DNA of 64,000 bases from the NCBI GenBank assembly GCA_008729055.1, contig SDUX01000002.1, positions 4,677,874 through 4,741,873 on the forward strand, in the 5' to 3' direction. Made by a program: the position numbers and the translations under genes. The DNA comes from Pyropia haitanensis. Lineage: Eukaryota; Rhodophyta; Bangiophyceae; Bangiales; Bangiaceae. Numbering within the stretch: the first letter of the stretch is position 1; every line of letters starts with the position of its first letter. Positions 55,268 to 64,000 of this stretch are shown in pieces. A model generated the notes under the pieces. The model was not told the DNA's origin. It saw only the letters and a list, made by a program, of their open reading frames with translations, and searched no databases.

Positions 55268-58200
55268 CTACGGCACCGGCACCATATCCGGCGGCGGCAC
55301 CTCGTGCACAAACGTCCACAGCGCCGTCGCGGCGGCCGCCGAGCCGAGCAGCTCGACCATCCGCGGCCGCGGCAGCGCCACCAGCTCCGCCACCGACCCC
55401 ACCGACCGCATCACCCGCGGCGCGTTGCCATTGTCTACGCCCGGCAGGGAGCGGAGCATCGCCTCGGCGTCGAGGCTGCTGCCGCCGTCGCCGCCACCCC
55501 CGTCCCGGGAGCCCTCATCCCCGTCCAGCAGCCCCACCGCGTCGGCCGAATCGACGCCCGGCAGCGGCGCGACGGCGCCAATGCCGCCAAGCGCGACGGC
55601 GACGGCCTCGTCGGGCTCCCCCTCCTCCGCCGCCTTGAGCGCCGCCAGCAGCGCCGCCGCGTCGCGCGACGACGACGACCACAGCAGCCGCAGCTGCGGA
55701 AAGTTGAGGACGAGCAGCACCAGCCGCGACAGGATGTGGGTGGGCGACAGCTCCGCGGGGATGTCCGAGTAGGAGGGCGCCAGCGAGTAGTGGGACCGCC
55801 CCGACCCGCCGCCGCCCGCCGCGCCCGAGCCGCTCCCCGCGCCCGCCGAGTTGCCGCCCAGGTGCAGCAGCAACGTCGGCACCGCGTAGTGGCGGATCAG
55901 CGCCGCCGCCTGCGTCGCGAGCCGCCCCGACGCGAGCGACGACGCGAGGTCACTGGGGGACTTGCGCTCCACCGCCAGCCGCGGGGACACGACGTAGTCG
56001 CCAACGGCGAGCGTGGCGGGCACGACCGCCAGGCCCGCCGCGTCGAGCGCCGACGGGAGGCCCGACCGCAGCTCCCGCGCGTCGACAATGACGCGCCCGC
56101 GGCGGGCCGCGTCGGACGTCAAGACCGCGGGCGCGCCGCCGGCCGCCGTGCCCGCGCTCGCCGACGCCGCCCGGCGGCGGGCGTCGCGGCGGCTGCCGCC
56201 GCCACCCGCGGCGGGGTCCTCCGCGTCGAGCACCGCCGCGACCGACGCGGCCACCGCCGCAGAGTCGACCCGCCCGTCCTGCTCGGCGTGGGTGGTCATC
56301 CGCGCGCGCTGGCGGATGAGCGTCTCAAACGCGGCGGCCTCGGCCGACGCGGCGGCCGCGTAGCGCTCATCGTCAATACCCCGGTCGTACCGGATGAGGT
56401 ACACCCGCAGGGGAGGTACGACCACGGGAGGGAGGGACAGGCGTCGGGGGGGAGAGCGGGACACGTCGCTGGCGACCGCATCGTCGTCGTCGCCGGCGCC
56501 CGCCACGGGGGTACCGCGCGGCGACGCCTCCTTCTCCCCACCTTGAGCACCACCCCTTCCATCACCCTCCCCCCCGACGTCACCCACGTCCACGGTCGCC
56601 GCCGCCGACACGTCGACACCGCCACCCGCCGCCGCGCGCTCCGCGGCGAGCACCTCCACCTCCCGCACCAGCGACAGCTCTGGGTCGTAGAGCACCACAA
56701 ACGACGGCGACAGCGCCGACAGCAGCGCGGCGGTGGCGCCAGACGGCGCCCGCTGCGGGCGGAGGACCGCCTCGAGCGGCGCCACGCGGGTGGGCGGCGG
56801 CGCGCCCGCCGTCGCCGCCCCCATCTGCGTCAGCGTCGGCTGTTGGTCGACGGCCGCCGACGGCGACGGCGGCGGCGCTGCCGCCGCCGACGGTGCCGCC
56901 GCTGCGGGCGCCCCCCCCGGCGCGGGCGCCCCCCCCCCCCTGGCTCGGCGGCGGCCGCCGCCGCCGCCGACGGCCACGGCGTTGGCGGCGTCGGGTCGGA
57001 CGGCACCGCTCCCCGGACAGGCCCAAAGTACGCGTCAAAGTCCGTGTGGGCCGCGGCGAGCGCCGCCGCCGCGCGCGCCTCTTGGGCGGCCCGCGCGCGG
57101 GCGTGGGCGGCCTCGGCGCGCGCCGCGTCGCGCGAGGCGGCGAGCAGGCTCGCGACGCCGCGCTTGCGCCCCCGGCCGGGCGGGCGCACCGCGGGGGGGT
57201 CGTCCCAGGGGGTGGGAAGAGGGACAGACGCGGACGCACCTGACCCGGCCGCCGCGGCAGGCCCCGCGGCGGGCGGCGGCGTGCCACCGGCGCCGCCGGC
57301 CGGGAGGTCGTCGTCTGGCGCCCGCTGGCTCGCCGCGTACGCGGCGACCTCTGGGTCAGACTCGACGCCCCGCTCCCCCCCCGGGTCGTCGTCATCCGCC
57401 CAGCCGCCACCGCCGGTGCCCTCCCCGTCCGAGGCCGAGCCCTCTTGGCCCCCTCCGCGCTGCGTGGTGCCCGCGCCCAGCAGCAGGTCGAGGCCGTCCA
57501 GCTCGCCGCCATCTTCGTCCGCATCGTCTGCCGACGGGGAGGGCGGCGGCGACGCGGCGGCGTCGGCGGTGGCAGCCGCTGCCGCCGCCGCCTCTGCCGT
57601 CGCCGCCGCCCCCGCCGCCCCCACTGCCCCCGCCGCCCCCGACGCCCCCCCGCCCGCGTCCATCTGTGTCAACGTAGACTGGTCCGCCGCAACCGCCGAC
57701 CCCCCCGCCCCCGCCGCTGCCGCGGCCGTCGACGGCACCGGCGCCTGCGACACGGAGGGTGCCCGTGACCCCCACCCCCCACCGCCCACCGCCGCCGGGT
57801 GCCGCCGCCACCGCCGCCGCCGCCGCCGCCGCCGAAAGTGCAGGCCGAGGGCGCCCGGCCCCAGGCGCAGCAGCTGCCGTTGGAGGTACGAGGTGGCGCC
57901 CAGCGTCAGCACCGCGGCGACCTGCACCATCGCCTGCTCGTCGCGGACGCCCACAAAGATGGTCGGTGACGCCACTGCCACCGCGGCGGCGGCCACGTCG
58001 GCGGCGGGCGGCGCGTTGGGGTCGGAGTCGGCAACAAAAGGGAGGGGGGATGCCGGCGTGGGGACTGTGGAGGCGGGGGTGCCTTCCAAGGCGGGGGACG
58101 TGGCCGCTCCCGCCGCCGCCCGCCGTCGGCGCCCACTACGTCGAGGGGTGGTGGTGGTGGACGCCGCGGCGCCAACGTTGCCTGCGGGAGGCGCTGCTCC

Positions 58201-58566
58201 CCCCCTCCCACGGGCACGCCCTCTGGCACTACGCCGCGGCATTGCGGGCGTGTCCGCGGCTCCCCCACCCCCACCGCCCGCGTCGTCATCACTATCTAGC
58301 AGCACCACCTCGGCGCCAATGCCGCTACCGTTGCGCGCGGCAGGCGACGGCGGCACGCTTGCCACACCCGGTGACGGCGACGCGGCGCCGCCCCGTTCCT
58401 CGCCGCCCCCCCCCCCCCTCCGCCCCCCCCCCCCCAAGCGTCGTGGCGATTTCGTACAGCACTGCGTTGAGGGTGGCCCACTTGGGGTTGGCCTCGAGCG
58501 TCGGGGTCACCACCGTCGGCTGCGGTGGCGGCGGGGGCGCCGCGGCGTCGTCACCGCCGTCACCGC

Positions 58567-58613
<47 letters not shown>

Positions 58614-59871
58614 ACGCCATCCGACCGAGGCCGCTTGGGCGGCGACGGCCCCAGCGGGGCGGGCCGCCGGGGCGCGCCCAGCGGGAGCGTTCGCTGCCCG
58701 CCTGGCGCGGGCGCGCCCCCCCCCCCCGCCCGGCGGCAGCGGGAGCACCCCCCCCGCCCCCCCCCCGGCGTGTCGTATACACGCGCGCCCGCGCGAGCCG
58801 AAACACCGCCTCCCCCTCCCGCGTCACGAGCCAGTAGCTGCGCCCGCCGTCGGCGGCGGCCGCGGCGCCCAGCGCCGCCGCCCAGTGCACCGCCGACAGG
58901 CGGGTGAGCGCGGCGAGGAGGGTGTGGAGGCCAGCCAGGTCCGCCACCAGCTGCCGCGTCTTGGCGGGGAGGGCGTGCCAGATGGGCGCAAACTGCCGCC
59001 GCGACGCGGCGTGCATGGAGGACGCAAACGCGACGGTCGCGGCGACCGCCGCGGGGTCGTCCCCGGCGCCATCGTCGTCGGCGGCGGTGGTGACGGCGGT
59101 GGCGCTGGGCGTGCCGCCGCGGCGGAGCGGCGGCAGCGGCGGCAGGTCGACCGACGGCGGCGCGGCGCGGCGGAGCTCCTCCCCCGTCAGCGCCATGCAC
59201 CGCACCAGCGCCGCGCGCAGGCGCGCCGCCACCCCCCCCATGCCGACCGTCAGCGCCACCACCTCGGGCGGGCGCGCCTCGAGCACCGCCCGCACGCCGA
59301 CCGTGAACCGGGGCACCAGGAATAGGCGCGTCATAAACAGCGACCGCAACACCCGCTCGGCGGTATGGAACCCCCGCGCCAGCCCCGGCGCGTCCTCGGC
59401 CAGCCCCTTGACGCCAAACGCGCGGTTCCGCTGCCGCAGCAGCCGCAGGCTAAACGCGTCGACGCCGCCCTCGGCGACGCGGTCCGCGGCGAGGACGACG
59501 ACCGCCGCGACGGCGGCGGCGGGCAGGTCCCCGCGGAGGAGGTCCGCGTTGAGCACCGTTGGCGAGACGGCGAGGACGCCGCCCGCCGCGTAGACGGCGC
59601 GGCGGTCCCGGACGGGGGTGGCAGAGTTGACCAGCCGGGGCGTGACCGCGTCGGCGGAGCGGGCGGCGGCAAAGAGGGGGAGGAGGGAGCGGCCGACGAC
59701 CGAGGCGGGGGCGTTGAGGAGGAGGACCAGCTTGGGGGGGGGGGGGGCGAGCGCGGTTAGCAGCGCGTGCGCAATGGCCGGGACGCCGAGGCCGCGGCCG
59801 ACGACGGCGAGGCCGTCGGCGGCGAGGAGGTCCGCGACGAGGTCTTCATAGCAGGGCAGCAGGGGAGGCAT
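55268..59871 (-). CDS. XPF: XPF/ERCC4/Rad1 DNA repair endonuclease, frame broken at homopolymers
   Basis: Structure-specific endonuclease of nucleotide excision repair, acting with ERCC1. The gene reads from ATG 59871 to the TGA at 55268-55270, about 1,530 codons, against 900-1,000 in most species. The N-terminal helicase-like domain starts MPPLLPCYEDLVADLLAADG and includes SATPVRDRRAVYAAGGVLAV, EGGVDAFSLRLLRQRNRAFG, HTAERVLRSLFMTRLFLVPR and LEANPKWATLNAVLYEI. A long disordered acidic and Ala/Gly-rich middle follows. The ERCC4 nuclease reads RVIVDARELRSGLPSAL, GDYVVSP and AVERKSPSDLASSL (catalytic ERK at 55961-55969), and the C-terminal helix-hairpin-helix is MLRSLPGVDNGNAPRVM. The coding frame must change at C-rich tracts near 58716-58766, 58404-58436 and 56910-56940. 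Conserved blocks lie on both sides of each, so these are probably consensus indels. Two DQxTLTQM motifs lie in the middle region. Confidence 0.85.
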
Positions 59872-59907
59872 GGTGGCGAGGGCGGTGGGGGGGGGGGGGG
59901 GGGGGGG

Positions 59908-59922
59908 GGGGATATAGAACGG
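59908..59922 (-). promoter_or_regulatory. Possible TATA-like element of the XPF gene
   Basis: On the minus strand TTCTATATC lies about 42 bases before the XPF ATG, followed by an uninterrupted C-run of more than 20 bases and CACCGCCCTCGCCACC next to the ATG. This resembles a TATA element plus pyrimidine leader, but no transcription start is known. Confidence 0.35.
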
Positions 59923-60662
59923 GGCCGGGAGGGGAGTCACTGGCGGTGCCGCATGACGCGGCAGCGCCGCGCAGTGACGGCGGACGGCGGGGACGGCGAG
60001 CGGGGCGTCGATCACGGTTGGGCAGAGGGCCACGCCACCACGACGGCGGTGCGCGCGCCACCGCAGATGCAAAAGCGTTGCTGAGAGCTCGCGTTTTCGT
60101 GAACAGCACACACGCTCTCATCACATTAGAGAGTTTTGGCAACTGCATATCTCAGTATTATCTCACTATTGGTTCACTATCTCGCATCAGTGAGATATGC
60201 CGTAGTGAGGACATGGAAAGAGTTTAGGAAACTCAGACATCAGTGTTTTTCTGCCTCGGGGTGGGTGGATGTCGGGAGGGTCAGGTGCGAGCGAGCAGAC
60301 GTCAGTGGCACACGTCGCAGAGCAGTGAAAGACGCGACACCGGGCTGGTCTGCAGTCGCGCCAGGGTGACCGTCGAGGCGTAATTGAGCTTGTCAGAGAC
60401 CAACGTGTGGCCATTGGGCTGAACTCGGACTGAAGAATCATTGACTATGGACAGCCAGACAGTGAAGAATCTCATTAGTGTTATGCGATTTCCTTCCACG
60501 TGTGGAAATTTCTTATATATTACCGGAATCCTCTCGCTTACACACTTGGTCGACCGGCTGTGAGACTTTTTCCCGTCCGTTCACTCTTCACGACCGGCCG
60601 TACCTCTCTTCGTTGCCCCGCTGCGGCGTGTGCACGTCCTTGTGCAGCTGGCGGCCTGCACC
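59923..60662. other. Divergent intergenic region, lower GC
   Basis: GC falls below 55% between about 60.07 and 60.6 kb. A 10-bp inverted repeat (GCATATCTCA at 60145-60154 and TGAGATATGC at 60191-60200) could form a hairpin around a 36-base loop that itself contains repeated TCACTAT. TTATATATTACC occurs at about 60511-60523. No gene is seen. Confidence 0.45.
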
Positions 60663-62398
60663 ATGACGCCCCATCATCCCACTGCCTTCTTAGTCCCTGA
60701 CGCGCGTGGTCGTACGCTTGTGACGCCGCCGGTACTCAGGTCCCGTGCATCCTTCCGACCAACGCCCCACCTCCCCCGCTATGGTCGTCCATTTGTCGGG
60801 ATTGGTAGAGCTCTGCTGGGAAGTCCGGTCATGTGCTCTGCGCAACCTGGAGAATGTGCGCAAGCTGTATTTCTTTGACGTTGTGGACGTGGTCAATACG
60901 GGCACGTCATCGGGGCAGTCTGCGAGTGCGTACGCTGACGGTGCTGGAAGCGCCAACGAGCCTGCCTGACTCAACCGCCGAAACCTGCCGCCGGACCTGT
61001 GGTCGGCACCCCCGGAGTTTCGTGATGCGGTACTGGCGGCCGTCTTTGTCGCCATGGAGGTGCGCGCAGACGATCTCGTGTTGCCGAATCCTTCCACGGA
61101 CGGTCATTTTGGGGTGTCAACCGGTGTGCAAGGTGGAGCAGTATTCACGGCGTCTGCAGCTGGTGCTTCCTCTGCGCTTGGGGTAGACGCAGCCTTTGTG
61201 GAGGACGGAGCTGACGCCACCACCGCGCGTGCAGCTGATGCACGCACATCGGACAAGCGAGACAAGACGGAGAAGGAGAAGGAAGAGGAAGAGCGCAAGG
61301 AGCGTGACGCTGTGGCTCTGGCTGAGTACCAGCGGTGGTGCAACCTGTCTTTACGGGACCTCACCTGGGGTGACGCCCGTGCTTTGGCCTATATCACTGC
61401 AGGGGGCGACAAGACCTTTGTGCCGCACTTGACCGGATTGGACGCCGTTGCAGGCGTGACCGCCGAGTGCACACCCTCTGCCCTTATGGATGCGTTGAGG
61501 ATGGTTGTCGACGTTGTCGTTGAGCAGGCGGAGGGCGACCCGGTTGACCGGGCTAACGCCTCGCCCTCCCCGGAGACGGCCCGCAAGACGCTGATCGGCG
61601 CCCGATGGGAAGAGCTGGTCATGTACTCCGAGTACCTGCGCTCCATCTCCCGTGCCCGGTTCCCAACGGCCTACTCCGCCGCCGCGGACGGGCTGTGGCA
61701 GCAGGTGCGCCGGAGTGGGGACGGAGAGGGGCCGGGGAAGGGCGGGGATACCAGGCCGACCCCCCTTGATGGGGCGGCGTGGGCGGTGGCCGCGGCATTC
61801 GCGGCCTACCCCGCCCGCCCTGCGGTGCTGGGCGGCGGCGCCCGACGCGCCGGCGGGGTGGCGGGTGGCCGCCACCGACGTGTTGTCGCCACTCGCGGCG
61901 GGGGCGGCGGCGGAGCGGGTCGAGTGGGGGTGGGCGGGGAGGGGGTGGCGGGACGTGCCGCCCCTGTCACTCCCCTCCTCGGGGGCGGGGGCGGTGGCGG
62001 GGGCGAGGGTGGGAATGCCATCGCGTCGGCAGCGGCGACACACGGGGGGCCTTGTGGGCCCTCGGGGTGGTGCGGCGCCGCCCGTTCGTTGCTGGGGCAC
62101 CCCATGCCGCGGGCGCCCCCGGCGCGGGCGTGTGCCCGTGTATTTCTTGGTCCTGCTGTGTCGCCTGGCCCGGTGGCAGGCGGCGGCGGGGGTGGCGGGG
62201 GTGGCGCTTGTCGCCGCTGTCGCCGGCCGGGTGCCCATGCCGGCGGCGCTGGTCGCCGCCATCGTAGGGTTCAACCTGCTGTGGGGGCGGGCGGCGGGGC
62301 GGAGGCAGCTGCTCGAGGCGCTGGGTGTCGCCGCCGACGCGGCGCGGCTGGAGGAAAGGGGGGCCGGGAGGGGGGGGGGTGGAGGCCGCGGCGGCTGA
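60663..62398 (+). CDS. Hypothetical protein gene, interrupted (helical domain then membrane segment)
   Basis: Unrecognised. A first piece may start at ATG 60663 (MTPHHPTAFLVPDARGR) and end at a CAG-GT near 60740. A second frame from ATG 60784 reads CALRNLENVRKLYFFDVVDV, meets TGA at 60967-60969, then continues in the same frame as PDLWSAPPEFRDAVLAAVFV into ATG 61054. From there the product is convincing: an acidic/basic stretch (RDKTEKEKEEEERKERDAV), then LAEYQRWCNLSLRDLTWGDA, TAGGDKTFVPHLTGLDAVAG and WEELVMYSEYLRSISRARFP. Around 61800-61830 coding moves by +1 and continues to about 62390 with WAAAPDAPAGWRVAATDVLS and two likely membrane helices (VPVYFLVLLCRLARW; VPMPAALVAAIVGFNLLWG). GC is lower than average up to 61.6 kb. 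It may be a decayed gene, a gene with introns or an assembly-damaged gene; family unknown. Confidence 0.5.
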
Positions 62399-63970
62399 TG
62401 GTGCCGGCGACGGTGGGGGGGGGGGGGGGGGGGGGTGCTGGCGGGGGCGTCCCTGTAGAGGCGCCCTCGTTGGCGGTGGCGGCGGCGGCGCTGCCCGCCC
62501 TCTGGGCCCGCGTTGCGGCCGCCGCAGCGCGGGCGGTGGCGGGCGGGGCGGGCGCCGCGTTTGGGGACCCCGTCTTTGTGTTGCCTCCCGCGGGGCTGGG
62601 GGAGGCGGGCGGGGCGGGTGCCGGCGGGCCCGCCCCCACATGGCCCGGTGTCGTTGACCGGTGGGGGGACCCCCATACCCGGGTGCCCACCCGCAGTGGC
62701 AATGGCCGTGTCGTCAACGGGGCTGGGGGCGGCCGGTGCGGCGGCGGCGCTGCTGCTGCCGGTGCTGGCGGAGGAGGGCAGCGCCGAGGGAGGGGGGTAT
62801 ATAGGGCGTCCCGCCCGGGGGACCATGGGCGGGGGAGCCCGGTCCAGGGCGGCTCCGCTGACCGCGATCGCGGGGCAATGCTGCGGGTGATCGCGGCGGC
62901 GGTGCCGACCGCCGTTGCCGCGCTGGGTCTGCCCGCGGTGGTGGTGCCCGCCGCGGAAGGCGGCGGCGGGTGCCATCCCCACCCGCGCCCTCGTCCCCCC
63001 CGTCACGGGGTGTATCCGCGGCGGCGATCTGCCGGCGGCGCTCGCAGGGGCGTTTGAGGACCTCCTCCTCGCCGGCGCCGTGGCGGTGAGCTCCGCCGTG
63101 GCCGGGTGCGGCGGCGGCGACGACGACGCCGACTCGGGGCGGGCCCCGTCGGTGGCGTTTGCCGCGGCGGCGGCGGCTGCTGCGTGGGCGCCGGGTCTGG
63201 CGCCCGACATTGCCCTCGCGACGGTGGCCGTGGCCCCCGTCCTGGCAGCGGGGCCAGACGCGGAGGCGGGCGCCCGCGTCGCTGCCGTGGTCCGCGCCAT
63301 CCTCGAGTGCCTGGCGGGGCCGGCATTGGCGGTGGCGGCCGCCGCCGCGCGGCACGCGACGGCGGCCCTGACCGGGAGGCGTTGGTGGCGGAGGCGGGGG
63401 ACTCCCGCGGCGGCGGTTGCCGCCGCCGCCGCAAGCAGTTCCCTGAAAACATCGGCCCCCCCCTGTCGCACGCGGCGGGGGTGGCCCGAGGGGACTGCTC
63501 GCGCCGCCGCGGGGCCGCCCCGCGTCGCCGCCCCCTCGGTCGGGGCGGCCGGGGCGGGGCGCGCTCTCTCCGGCGGCGGTGGACCACCTCCGCGGGCGGT
63601 GGGGGGCAGCTGGGGGGGGGGGCGGATGGGTGGCGGTGGCGGTGGCGGCGGGCGATGCGGGCCGCAGCCCGTCCGGGGAGGCGTGGGTGGGGGGGGCAAC
63701 GACACGGACAGGCACGACCGCGGCGGGGGGTGGTCGGGTCTCTCCGCTCGACGGGCGGGGGGCCCACAGGCCCTGACGGGGCCACCCGCCGCTGCCTTGT
63801 CTGATGGTGGCCGGTCGGGGGCTGGATATGGGGCAACGGCTGGGGGTGGCGGAGGGGGGTGGGGGGGGGTGGGACATACTCGCCATTCCTTCCCTGCTGG
63901 CAGTGCTAACGTTGGGGGGTGTGCGGCGGGGGGGGGGCGGCGAGGGGGGGAAGCTGGTTCCAGGACTTGA
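62399..63970 (+). CDS. Hypothetical Ala/Val-rich coding region, frame-broken, near window end
   Basis: Unrecognised continuation or separate gene on the same strand. Protein-like pieces follow one another in changing frames: VPVEAPSLAVAAAALPALWA and FGDPVFVLPPAGLGEA (about 62450-62600), AAAALLLPVLAEEGS (about 62740), MLRVIAAAVPTAVAALGLPA from ATG 62878, then GCIRGGDLPAALAGAFEDLL and APGLAPDIALATVAVAPVLA (about 63000-63250) with ECLAGPALAVAAAAARHATA. Each change lies at or near a G-run. A TATATAG at 62799-62805 precedes ATG 62824 and 62878 and could mark a separate promoter. After about 63.45 kb only Gly/Arg-type frames remain up to the end. The boundary of the gene, and whether it belongs to the one at 61054, cannot be decided here. 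Confidence 0.35.
62799..62805 (+). promoter_or_regulatory. Candidate TATA box
   Basis: TATATAG in an otherwise very GC-rich context, preceded by GGGGGG, with ATGs 19 and 73 bases downstream. Isolated AT-only heptamers are rare in this part of the window. The functional role is a guess. Confidence 0.25.
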
Positions 63971-64000
63971 CGCTCGAGCTGCCTGGCGGTGCTTTGCCGC

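Noticed and set aside
60967..60969. In-frame TGA as a selenocysteine codon
   Set aside because: No selenoprotein family is recognised here and no SECIS-like structure was identified. Decay or chance is more likely.
1..64000. tRNA or rRNA genes
   Set aside because: No B-box-like GGTTCGAANCC with a matching cloverleaf and no rRNA-like segment was seen while reading both strands. A dedicated covariance-model search would be needed to exclude a diverged one.

Overview
The window is very GC-rich nuclear DNA of a eukaryote. The third codon positions are almost all G or C, there are long G and C homopolymers, and Ala, Gly and Pro runs are common. Genes are mostly intron-free or carry one short GT-AG intron of about 320-370 bp. 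Bacterial operons and ribosome binding sites are absent, genes lie on both strands, and TGA is the usual stop. This style, together with a sulfotransferase, a tyrosinase-type copper oxidase, an XPF nuclease and decayed DNA transposons, fits a bangiophyte red alga (Porphyra or Pyropia type). That assignment is inference from gene style and content and has not been shown.

Layout. 1-11 kb: a CAMK/AMPK-like kinase (+), a hAT-like non-autonomous element, an RNase H fold protein (+) and a broken sulfotransferase (+). 11-18 kb: a poorer-GC island with repeat remnants and no convincing gene. 18.8-26.5 kb: a membrane-anchored trypsin-like protease (+, one intron), an orphan acyl-CoA oxidase 3' exon (+) and a single-pass membrane protein (-). 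26.5-30.7 kb: a G/C homopolymer field, then a PIF/Harbinger-like transposase fragment. 30.7-33.5 kb: an adenylate-forming enzyme homologue (-) that has lost its key motifs and gained a coiled coil. 35.4-36.5 kb: Val/Ala-rich coding-like frames. 37-43 kb: an organellar glutaredoxin (+), a small basic hypothetical protein (-) and an OTU cysteine protease (-). 44.3-60 kb: a secreted or anchored Lys-Gly-repeat protein (+), a HAD hydrolase (-, one intron), a degenerate protein kinase (-), a secreted tyrosinase with a Ser-Pro-Thr-rich stalk (+) and XPF (-). 60.7-64 kb: an unresolved, frame-broken gene running to or past the window edge.

The genes do not form an obvious pathway. A recurrent theme is secreted or membrane proteins with low-complexity stalks or tails (protease, tyrosinase, membrane protein at 23.8-26.5 kb, Lys-Gly-repeat protein). 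A second theme is enzyme folds whose catalytic motifs are missing (adenylating enzyme, kinase).

A technical theme runs through everything. At least six genes with recognisable or continuous protein sequence (glutaredoxin, sulfotransferase, OTU, XPF three times, the membrane protein) change frame exactly at G or C homopolymers of about 7 or more. The most economical reading is consensus indels in the assembly, so these genes should not be called pseudogenes from this sequence alone.
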